A stretch of DNA of 64,000 nt, taken from the NCBI GenBank assembly GCA_934045075.1, contig OW203730.1, positions 6,150,785 to 6,214,784 on the forward strand, written 5' to 3'. The notes under the pieces were generated by a model that was not told the origin of the DNA, did no database searches, and saw nothing but the letters and a program-made list of their open reading frames with translations. The stretch's first letter is position 1. Every line of letters starts with the position of its first letter. This stretch comes from Yponomeuta sedellus (Eukaryota > Arthropoda > Insecta > Lepidoptera > Yponomeutidae). Below, in pieces: positions 56,350 through 64,000 of this stretch. The position numbers were made by a program, and so were the translations under genes.

Positions 56350-56846
56350 TAGGCGTGATCGTTGCAAAGACGAACCGTTTTATAAGACCGTTTTGTGTTC
56401 CGCGACGATAGGACCGTTTTACGTTTCATTCTAAAGCAGTGCCAGCGACTCAAAAGCAGTGCCAGCGTTTGTTCGTCGCGAGACCAGTCCTTAGATTGTT
56501 TGACGCGGATATGTCCTTAAGTGCTATATTAATAGAGCCTAGAACGTAATGAGATCATTGCGACGTCGTCGTCGGCTCCTTGCTCGTTCCGTTCGTTTTG
56601 GTCTGTGATACAATAAAGTAATCTTTATGTCTATGAGTATACTGTCGAATATCGTGTAAAACAACTATTTTTTTCCGATGTTTCGTGATTTCGTCTCGTT
56701 CGCACTCGTTTGACCGTCCTCTGCGCCTTGCTCGTTCGCATACAATGAAACCAGTTGCGAACGAGGACCGTTTCGAGGACCTGTTTTCGTTCCAGAAAAA
56801 ACGGTTGCGTTTCGTCGTCGAAAAATCGGACAGCGACCCACTCCTA
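56350..56846 (-). mobile_element. 497-bp MITE B
   Basis: Same element as 55357-55853 in opposite orientation, equal in length and nearly identical. Left flank GTCGTTTC (56342-56349), right flank GTCGAGTC (56847-56854). The right flank is the reverse complement of MITE A's inner flank, and the left flank is the reverse complement of GAAACGAC, the target word at 49856 in copy 1. Confidence 0.85.
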
Positions 56847-57728
56847 GTCGAGTCCTCAAATACTATCCAAATACTATCCAATTTCGTTTAATATTATGTA
56901 GGGTCTTCGGACAAAACCATACCGCAATTTAGAACACAAACAACGCCATCTGTGGTTGGGTAGAGGAACTAATGCTACAGTACTTTAATTACTTAGAAGT
57001 GAATATTATTTGTGTTGCGTTTGTTCTCTATCAATGCTGATTATATGTAATCAACGACACCCGCAAAATTCTCTTTTAAATACTTTGCACGTGTTAGGCG
57101 TAGTTAAACAAAATTATATTTTTTTATTAAATGAATGATCTAGAAGGATCAAACCACTTTATAGGAATTATTTCTTTCCGCATTTGTACCGATTCTATAA
57201 ATGGTTTGTTTACATGTAGACCAAAGCCGAAATTATGTATACACATGTTTTAGAATAAATAAAATATAGCAGCGCCATCAAGTGGCTAACAGTGGTACTT
57301 TAATTGCTTAGAAGTAAATGTTATTTTTTGTTCCGTTGGTTCTCTATTAATGCTGATTTTATGTAACCTACGTCATCCGCAAAATTCTGTTTTAAATGTT
57401 TCACACCTGTTGGGGGTAGTTCAATAAAATTAGTATTCGAATTCAATAAACTAAATATAACAGCGCTATCTAGTGGCTCCTAGCTGTACTTTAACGAAGC
57501 TTCTTAACGAATTTTATTTTTCGTCACGGTTTTGATCGCATAATTATGATTTTATATAGCCTATGACACCCGCGCAAGGATGCCGAATCGAATGACACCT
57601 TGTTTAACAAAATCTGACCATTGGTTAAGGAGTTATGAGGGAACATAGAATCAGACATACTTACATACATACATACATACATACGCACTAAACACATTAC
57701 CCTCCTTTTGGGCTTCGCTGCAGTCGGG

Positions 57729-58486
57729 TAAAAAAGAGGGAAATCGAAAAATGTGTGACGTAATTTAAATATTGGAAAATGATAGATATAAAAAGAAATA
57801 AAAATGGTGTAAAGAGGTTTGCGCCGTTACAACCTATGCGGCCTTAAAGACGGAGTTAAATAATCAAGTAAAATTGATCAGAGAATTATATTTTTAACAA
57901 AAACTACCTATGTCTGCAACCTTAGTCCGTCTAAAACCCTTCTTAGGTATTGTGAGTAAAATATATGGGTAATGCTATTCAAGAGAGATTTATTACGTTA
58001 CAAAGTAATACTTAAGTCCCAGTCTGTCTGCGAGGGTGTAGGCAGAAATAAACGTAACTTTGATGCGAAACTTTGTTTGGAGGTCGTAGTAGGTATCGAC
58101 CATTCTTTGCTTTGTAGCAAAGTCATTTGCGCTAAGCCGGCCTTACAATGTGTCTACTATTAATTCTTTAGTCACTAAAGTTGACGTAATGACAGTGTAT
58201 TTAAATTACCTTTAAGTTATCTTCGAGTCTGGACCGCAAAGAAGTAAAGGTACTCGGTGAAAAATGAGGAAGGAAGGAAACTGTGAAGGAAAACATCGTG
58301 AGGAAACCTAAGATTCTGAGGTGTTCAAAGAGTTCTTCCACGTAGTCAAACTATTTTGTCAAACTGATTTGACCACGTGGAAACTTCGTTCCTCGTGGTC
58401 AAATTAATGTAATGATCCTTCCTGTATTAGATTCTAAATGCCAAAAAGTGCAGTTAAACTAATACCTTAGTGCTTGAAATTGCCAA
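57729..58486. other. Noncoding with a strong hairpin
   Basis: Positions 58338-58381 form CCACGTAGTCAAA, a loop of about 18 nt, then TTTGACCACGTGG. TGGTCAAATT follows again near 58398. The left neighbour (58265-58325, GGAAAACATCGTGAGGAAACC) is the complement of the 3360-3400 repeat. No gene is supported. Confidence 0.5.
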
Positions 58487-58772
58487 TCACGGGGGGCGAG
58501 TCCGGGTCGGTGGAGGATTCTAAAACAGTGGCGGGCCTTACTGTCAGATGTTATCAAGCCGCCCATGAGGCTTCTGACATCGCTTAACGATTGTCATTAT
58601 ATGACAGGCGGCTCCAACCGCTTAGCGTAACTTGTGACGCACAGAAGCGCTCGGAAAAAATGCCACTAGCGGTAGTCACGGAACGGTCTCCCATCTGCAG
58701 CTGGCCGCGCCTGTTGTTGCTTAACGCAAGTGATTGATTCCGATCACTCGGTTCAACTAGGCCACGAGCACT
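58487..58772 (-). mobile_element. 5S-derived SINE, 5' and middle parts
   Basis: The minus strand reads GGCCTAGTTGAACCGAGTGA, GCGTTAAGCAACAACAGGC, a decayed C box (GATGGGAGACCG) and the body to the CCGCCACTG region. The 3' tail is missing. The C-box variant GGGAGACCG is also a common form in 5S genes. Confidence 0.75.
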
Positions 58773-58879
58773 TCAAAAGAACATTACTGGCAAGCATTTA
58801 GTAGTAATTAGGTATACCACTACGCGTTAATACTTATTTGGTTCCTTAAAATAGTCGATACCAAACAGCCAGTCAAATT

Positions 58880-59200
58880 GAAAATTCTCGCGATCTAAAT
58901 CCCCTCCCGCTCCTAGATCGCTTCACTTTGTTAGGCTTTGATTTGTTTTGAAACACCCTACCGTCGTCTGACTCTTCGTTTCATTCAAATCCAAGACTCA
59001 TCACTTGTAATGATGTTATAAACAGTCGAGTCGAGTCTGCTACAAATTTGTTCATGGCACCATTCCACCCAGGCCTGCTTCGGAGCGTCAGTGAGGTTGT
59101 CCGGCGTGAAACTATCCTCTTCACGCAGAAACGCGTTTAATCTCGTGAAGCCTTCTCGATCCAATCTGCGGATGCGCTAAGTCTCCTGGTATGTAACTCG
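58880..59200 (-). pseudogene. mariner-like transposase fragment
   Basis: On the minus strand, GFTRLNAFLREEDSF and WVEWCHEQICSRLDSTVY precede NIITSDESWI, which matches the mariner block around the first or second catalytic Asp (ITGDE(S/T)W). A stop follows, then NETKSQTTVG and, in another frame, FQNKSKPNKVKRSRSG, matching the ETKQQS..VFQ..P.PTKV order. At least two frameshifts and a stop make it inactive. It is too short to define the subfamily. Confidence 0.65.
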
Positions 59201-59514
59201 CCTTTTGGTTTGATTTTTTTTTGCTGACCGGCCTCTACGTCTTCATTCGCTTAAACTAAGTGTACCATGAACTATTCGTAATTTATGATTTTTCTCCTTC
59301 CAAATTCACATCCACAGGCCTAAAGACTTATATACCAAACATGCAACCAAAGTCGGCTCTTGACACATTAAGCCAGCGCGATGTGTGAAAAGGGTCTCGT
59401 CCTACGTATCACTCCCTACGAAGTCCTTTGAAGAACGATACTCAGAGCCATAAGCGTAAAGCGCTTTAAGGACACTTTCTGCTTGCGTATTAGAACATTT
59501 AAAAAATACGTCAT
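59201..59514. other. Noncoding
   Basis: No gene is supported. Confidence 0.35.
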
Positions 59515-59600
59515 CATCAACCCATTATGTCACACCGAGGGCATGGTTCTCTTCCCTAAGGAAGGTATAGGTCTTACTCCACCACGGGGGCCAAATCCGG
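59515..59600 (-). mobile_element. Degenerate 5S-derived SINE tail
   Basis: CTCTTCCCTAAGGAAGGTAT, then TACTCCACCACGGGGGCCAA and TCCGGATTGGTGGA match the minus-strand family order with many differences. It is the oldest copy seen here. Confidence 0.5.
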
Positions 59601-60270
59601 ATTGGTGGAAGCTTGCAAAACTAATGGCTGATCTTACAGCCACTATTAAAAATATTTATGCGGTGTTAAATCTGTTATTACCAGGAGTCTCTTGTATGAT
59701 TTTTAAAAACGGACTTATAATATAAAACAAGATTTTTTTGTATCCTGATGTAAGAAGTTTGTTTAGCACTCGTAGTATAATTTTGACAAACGTAGTCTAT
59801 TATGGCAAAACTAAAATATAATTCCTAAGCCATCGTCATCCAGCCACTGCCATCTGGTCCAGATCATCGACCGAGAGTATAATAATAAGCTGAAATCGCC
59901 TTGAATCCAGCACGTATTCCGCTAAGATAACAAGCCCTTTGATGTCTGATAGCACCTTATAATTCACCAATAGCCAGGAGCAGCTATCTGCAAAGGGCCC
60001 CGCTCAAAAGGCGGTGTCTTAAGCCTAGATCTTATCTTTGACAGCTTCGCCCGAGATAATGGTGCTAGGTGCTGCAGGGCATCGCTGTGAAGTTCCGAGG
60101 AGCTCATAAAGCTGCCTGCTTTTTGTAAAGGAGCTGTTTAATGTGTTACCGGCTGAAACATAGCTTTGATATGTGCTATAGAGAAGTAAAAAAATTGTGC
60201 ATTTATTGTGAATGGTTTTATTAAAAACTTATGTTAAGAAAATATTTAATTAGAACTCGCTTTATAAATG
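59601..60270. other. Noncoding, partly less AT-rich
   Basis: Positions 59880-60140 are less AT-rich, with no coding motif or recognised repeat. No gene is supported. Confidence 0.4.
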
Positions 60271-60281
60271 TTACAGTCAGA

Positions 60282-60595
60282 AGTCTTGAACGGTCAAAAC
60301 TAGTTTTGACTGTTAAATTTAGTCAACGGAAAACGGCAAACGGAAAAATAAAGTAAAATTTTAATATGTGCCCAACAATGTCGAGTGGGTTTTCGGCTTT
60401 ACATGTTCAACCTACCACGCTCCTTCGCGCTACGCTACGCGCTTCGTCGCACCTTTATTTTTGTTGTCGCAGATTGAGTGATGCATAATTTTAGGTGTTT
60501 CTACCATTTGGTATTTCAAATGTAACAAGGTTTGGACAAAAGTACTTTTGACTTATTTAACAGTCAAAACTAGTTTTGACCGTTTAAGAGTTTTG
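60282..60595. mobile_element. MITE whose inverted termini are themselves palindromes
   Basis: The left end contains ACGGTCAAAACTAGTTTTG (60291 onward) and the right end its reverse complement. Each carries the perfect palindrome GTCAAAACTAGTTTTGAC (60293-60310 and 60563-60580). Similarity extends outward through AACGG/CCGTT and inward through TGTTAA/TTAACA. The interior of about 250 bp has no ORF. The target duplication is unclear. Confidence 0.75.
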
Positions 60596-60877
60596 ACTTT
60601 GACATAAACATTCATAAGTGCTGCATAGACGGCCTTCGTGTATGTACATATATTTGCCTTTATGGTTTGATAAATACCTTATCATGACTTGAATGTAATG
60701 CTATGTTTATAATGCTGTTTTGTACATCTTTTAGTAATAAAATAAATACACGCTCGCCCCCTATGGGTACTGTTTTGCTTCATTCAGATTACTTAAGTAT
60801 TAAAATCAGACAATTGTTTCTGGAAAATACTACTGTAGTATATTAAAAAAATAAAAATGATATGACAAACTCATGAT

Positions 60878-61206
60878 TTAGCCTCTAAATAGGTTTTTAA
60901 ATTTGTTCCTTAGCACAGGTTAGTGCATTAAAAATAAAAATAGTATAATCATTTGGGTACAGTGATATCGTTCCGATGTTAAACCTAACTGCAAAGTAGG
61001 TAGTCGGGGCTGTAAGTAATGCAATTTGCTTAAGTCAGATGTCGCTGCCTGTACGTAATACAGAGAATAGTGTAAAGAGGTTCAAAATTTCACTGATGCC
61101 GTGAGTCGCCCCTTGGCTCAATTGGTAGAGCGCTGGCACGGATAGCCAGAGGTTGCGGGTTCGAATCCCGGCATGGGATAAATTTTTAGCCTCTAAATAG
61201 GTTTTT
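60878..61206 (+). mobile_element. tRNA-Ile-like SINE with repeated termini
   Basis: It begins and ends with the same segment, TTAGCCTCTAAATAGGTTTT (60878 and 61186). Between them lie the link segment (CCTTAGCACAGGTTAGTGCA), the 5' body (60955-61105) and the tRNA-like part (about 61108-61179; B box GGTTCGAATCC). AAACTCATGAT flanks it at 60867-60877 and 61207-61217. The terminal direct repeat suggests that this insertion starts with the tail of a preceding unit, as in a cut-out tandem array. Confidence 0.85.
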
Positions 61207-61217
61207 AAACTCATGAT

Positions 61218-62065
61218 GTTACAAATTCTCCACAGATACAGAAATATGTTCGAAAAAGGAGGGTGCTACCTCATCAACATAAAGAAATTGAAAGCCACGA
61301 AAAATATCATCCTGCAGATACAGTTTAACATTGCAATATGAAGCTATCTGTATACAGGGTCTCGTGCTGAAAGGAATCCTTCAATTATCATATAATGTTA
61401 ACGGGGACGATTATGTCTGTAACTTAACGTTAAAACTCTATCTAAAACAAAATCATAAATGTGGAGTTTCTTTGTTGACTTTTTCTCAAAATAATCTATT
61501 AATTCTGAAACTAACAGATTTGACGTTCTTTAAGAAAACATAATGTTTTTATAGTAAATACCTTTTTCATTTTGACTTTGATTTTATTGTCATTGCATAC
61601 AAATGAAACGGTTCATAAGCAAGCAAATTTTTATAGTCCACACTAATACATAAATCCACAAATGTATATTTTCAAAATACGTCACTGCAAGATAGGTAAG
61701 CTTTTTTGTAACAAAATACTTACAGTAAAAAAATTCAAATTCTTTATTTAGGCACACAAACAATTTGATGCTTCAAAATTAGTAATAATTAGCTCATTTA
61801 GGAATTGTAGGGAAGTATTAATAATCCTGTAATGCGGGGTCATGTGATAGTTTACTAGGCAAGGTTTAGGTAAAAAGATATCCAATTTTACGCTACCTAG
61901 ATATACGAGTATAAGTACTATAGGAAGATGTACTTACATGAATATTTATTAAAATTCAGCTGTGTGATATCTCTGTATTTTTTCTCCCTTTATATTTTTA
62001 TAGTAGGTATATAATATAATTTATTTGCATACGAGTATATGTTCATATTTATATGCTATTTATAA
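61218..62065. other. Noncoding
   Basis: A 70-codon frame at 61331-61543 has no motif. No gene is supported. Confidence 0.4.
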
Positions 62066-62068
62066 CTT

Positions 62069-62225
62069 AATGCTACAAGCACTTTCTACCAGTCAAATAA
62101 AAAAAAATTAAAACAATTATTTTGCTTAATTTGTAAATTTATAAAAAAAAATTGGATTTCCGTATGCCTTTCACTTATTTTCGTGCACCCCCTGTAGCGG
62201 ACTGGTAGAAAGTGCTCGTAGCATT
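62069..62225. mobile_element. 157-bp MITE with 26-bp inverted termini
   Basis: AATGCTACAAGCACTTTC at 62069 pairs with GAAAGTGCTCGTAGCATT at the right end (to 62225); the full 26-bp arms differ at one position. The interior is A/T-rich without ORF. Outward pairing continues weakly for three bases. No clear target duplication. Confidence 0.8.
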
Positions 62226-62667
62226 TAGTCTGCCACATTGCCATTATAAATAATACATATGTGCTATAAAAGTATTAATATTAATATTTCTTACAGATAA
62301 TTATTTAAATATATACTACGGCTATCGACACTTGTCGCTAGATATTTTTTATTATTTATTTTGCTAGAAAACCAGTAAGATTTATTAACAAGAGGGACGA
62401 CTCGGAAAAATCCGCCCACGAGTAACAATCTCTATTCCCGAGGTATTTGTTAGAGCTTCAATAGAAGAAGCCACTGAGCTCGGACACTGTCAGCAGTTTT
62501 GCGAAGGAACGAGCAATAAATATGACAGCCGCGAATATTGGCTGGAAAACCGCTGACTGCGCGGATAAAGAAAATAACGAGCCACGGAACGCGCGCTCGC
62601 CAGACCGTGTTCGGTGGACCTAGTGACGTCACAATGACGAAGCAAAAACCAGTTCGGCAATGTGCAT
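62226..62667. other. Noncoding
   Basis: Positions 62450-62640 are less AT-rich. A 60-codon minus-strand frame there has no motif. No gene is supported. Confidence 0.4.
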
Positions 62668-63273
62668 CCTATCCTGCTAATATTATAAACGTTTGAAAGT
62701 TTGTTAGTATTGATGGATGGATGTTTGTTTGTTTGTTACTGTTTCACGTAAAAACTACTAAATTGATTTTAATGAAACTGTACAATATTATAGCTTACAC
62801 AGCAAACTAACACATAGGCTATGATTTCTAAAGATATTGTGTGAAATGTCCAAAATATGACGATAAGTGTCAAGTTAGTTGGAAAAAATCTACCATCTGG
62901 TAGCTATTTTGGCGTGCGCTGCCAAAACCGCTCGAGCTCTACACGTATTGGAGCTCTAGCGGTTTGGATGCGGATGGAAATTAAAAAAAAATGTTAAATG
63001 TAGTTTATAGGAGTATACTGCAGTAGCCACCTATAGGCCTATGATTAGGGCCCTCCAGTGCTTACTTATTTTCTTATCTTGACAATATTGGGTAATTATA
63101 GTGCGACTGTAACATTTCAATATTGTCAGGCTGTTATGATTCTGAAACGCAACCCAAATATTATTTATGTGATAATTTTAATATCATAATGTTAGTTCTT
63201 TTCTACGCCACGCTAATATAAGCTACTTGAAATACTAATCCTGCGCACACGAAGACGCGGGCCCCAGCTATAA
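62668..63273 (+). mobile_element. Helitron-like repeat, longer copy
   Basis: It begins TCCTGCTAATATTATAAACG, has GGATGGATGTTTGTTTGTTT and GTTTCACGTAAAAACTACTA, and ends CGCACACGAAGACGCGGGCC then CCAGCTA. The TC start and CTA-type end fit Helitron termini (TC...CTRR). About 300 bp (62880-63200) have no counterpart in the 54071 copy. No Rep/helicase is encoded. Confidence 0.55.
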
Positions 63274-63299
63274 ATAAAAAGGCAGAATAATTAGACAAA

Positions 63300-63390
63300 T
63301 AATTCCAGGATCGATTCCCGACGCGGGTATGTACCAATGACTTTGTTTTCTAAGTTATTTACATTTGTGAAGCAAATCATAAACATGACG
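63300..63390 (+). mobile_element. tRNA-like SINE fragment
   Basis: The B-box region GGATCGATTCCCGACGCGGG is followed by TACCAATGACTTTGTTTTCT and CATTTGTGAAGC, matching the minus-strand element at 33835-33985. The A-box half is missing. Confidence 0.5.
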
Positions 63391-63660
63391 TTTGAAGGTC
63401 CAATGAAAGTTAGTGACTTATTCTCAAATAAAGCAAAAGTAATTAAATATTTAAAAATAACGCTGTTATTGTTGTTAATATTATAGTGTTACATTTACTA
63501 ACCATTTAGTTTAAATATGCATTATTTTTTACAATTTAAGGCACTGCCTGTAGACATTAATATTACTTCGTTCTATTTTCTTTCTTTGTAATGTTAACAC
63601 ATATACTTCTCAAATTCTGAACGTCCACTGCACTATTCCTACTTTCTTTATATCCTCTCA

Positions 63661-63812
63661 TACATACATACATACATACATACATACATACATACATACA
63701 TACATACATACATACATACATACATACATACATACATACATACATACATACATACATACATACATACATACATACATACATACATACATACATACATACA
63801 TACATACATACA

Positions 63813-63840
<28 letters not shown>
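63661..63840. repeat. (TACA)n microsatellite inside a 10-bp direct repeat
   Basis: Forty-five uninterrupted 4-bp units. TATCCTCTCA lies immediately before (63651-63660) and after (63841-63850) the array. Long Cys-Met-Tyr-Val frames on the minus strand are artefacts of the 4-bp period. Confidence 0.95.
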
Positions 63841-63843
<3 letters not shown>

Positions 63844-63881
63844 CCTCTCATAAGGTCTCAAAATAACTCAAAGCTCATATC

Positions 63882-63911
63882 ATTTTCAAAGGTCTTTGGA
63901 CCTTTGAAAAT
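63882..63911. repeat. 13-bp hairpin
   Basis: ATTTTCAAAGGTC (63882-63894), loop TTTG, then the exact reverse complement (63899-63911). It lies 30 bp from the microsatellite. Its function is unknown. Confidence 0.75.
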
Positions 63912-64000
63912 AAATTCGCCCTAAAGTTATGAATTAAAACAAATTAGGCGTAACTATGTCGAAGCTTTTTTTAAACAAACTATTGCGGGACTCGTGTGAA

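Larger units (their letters stand above)
54627..57728. mobile_element. Composite DNA element, copy 2 (rearranged)
   Basis: Same termini as copy 1 (54627-54637 and 57718-57728). The left block and palindrome are followed by MITE A (55357-55853), an inverted segment (55854-56349) and MITE B (56350-56846), then the right block. Compared with copy 1, the 1.7-kb middle is replaced by a 327-bp Jockey RT fragment. Confidence 0.8.

Noticed and set aside
55356..56847. A single 1.5-kb foldback transposon with 499-bp terminal inverted repeats
   Set aside because: Each arm has its own terminal inverted repeats and its own target word, and the swapped duplications fit two separate MITE insertions plus an inversion better.
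8159..61206. CRISPR-like array made of recurring GGTTCGAATCC-bearing repeats
   Set aside because: The repeats are dispersed, in both orientations, with irregular spacing, in a eukaryotic repeat landscape; they are SINE B boxes.
63563..63861. Several Tyr-Val-Cys-Met repeat frames on the minus strand
   Set aside because: They are translation of (TACA)n; not genes.

Overview
The window looks like nuclear DNA of an insect, most probably a moth or butterfly (Lepidoptera). It is AT-rich and carries almost no host coding sequence. It is packed with 5'-truncated non-LTR retrotransposons (LINEs), tRNA-derived and 5S-rRNA-derived SINEs, Helitron-like ends, MITEs, palindromes and microsatellites. The order-level call rests on repeat types recognised from memory (for example AGCTAGT-ended Helitron-like repeats, and LINE ORF1 with PHD plus FP25K-like domains), so it is inference. 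I found no convincing host gene, rRNA, functional tRNA or CRISPR.

Layout. 1-3.69 kb: noncoding, a perfect 36-bp palindrome, a LINE tail and one tRNA-Gly-like SINE. 3.69-6.65 kb: a 5'-truncated Jockey-clade LINE with a long open reverse transcriptase (RT) frame; its 3' UTR is present twice and a 10-bp target-site motif three times. 7.6-18.7 kb: SINE-rich, with tRNA-Ile-like, tRNA-Gly-like and 5S-derived families and LINE 3' scraps. 18.7-22.7 kb: a degenerate two-ORF LINE ending in a TTCA>CTCA>CCCA microsatellite. 23-30 kb: nested SINE/LINE tails and a CR1/Jockey-type RT remnant. 30.7-33 kb: a CACGTG-bearing minisatellite, then five copies of a 260-bp satellite. 34-39 kb: 5S-derived SINEs and LINE fragments. 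39.36-44.45 kb: a nearly full-length LINE (ORF1 with PHD finger, coiled coil and FP25K-like C-terminus; ORF2 with endonuclease and RT), broken by one frameshift and one stop codon. 44.7-49 kb: mostly unassigned. 49.1-52.6 and 54.6-57.7 kb: two copies of a roughly 3-kb composite element with CCCGACTGCAG termini and a large palindrome. 58-64 kb: 5S SINE, mariner remnant, MITEs, a Helitron-like end and a 180-bp (CATA)n tract.

The most unusual material is the pair of 3-kb elements. Each begins with a palindrome of about 215-bp arms around a 19-bp spacer. The spacer is inverted between the copies, and both arms of a copy share copy-specific variants. Copy 2 also carries two opposite 497-bp MITEs whose 8-bp target duplications are swapped, which records an inversion between them; copy 1 keeps the matching empty sites. 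The tRNA-Ile-like SINE family repeatedly occurs as inverted or multi-unit insertions, each bounded by a single 10-12 bp target duplication. No host pathway can be read from the window; the sequences interact as autonomous LINEs, non-autonomous passengers and rearrangement substrates.
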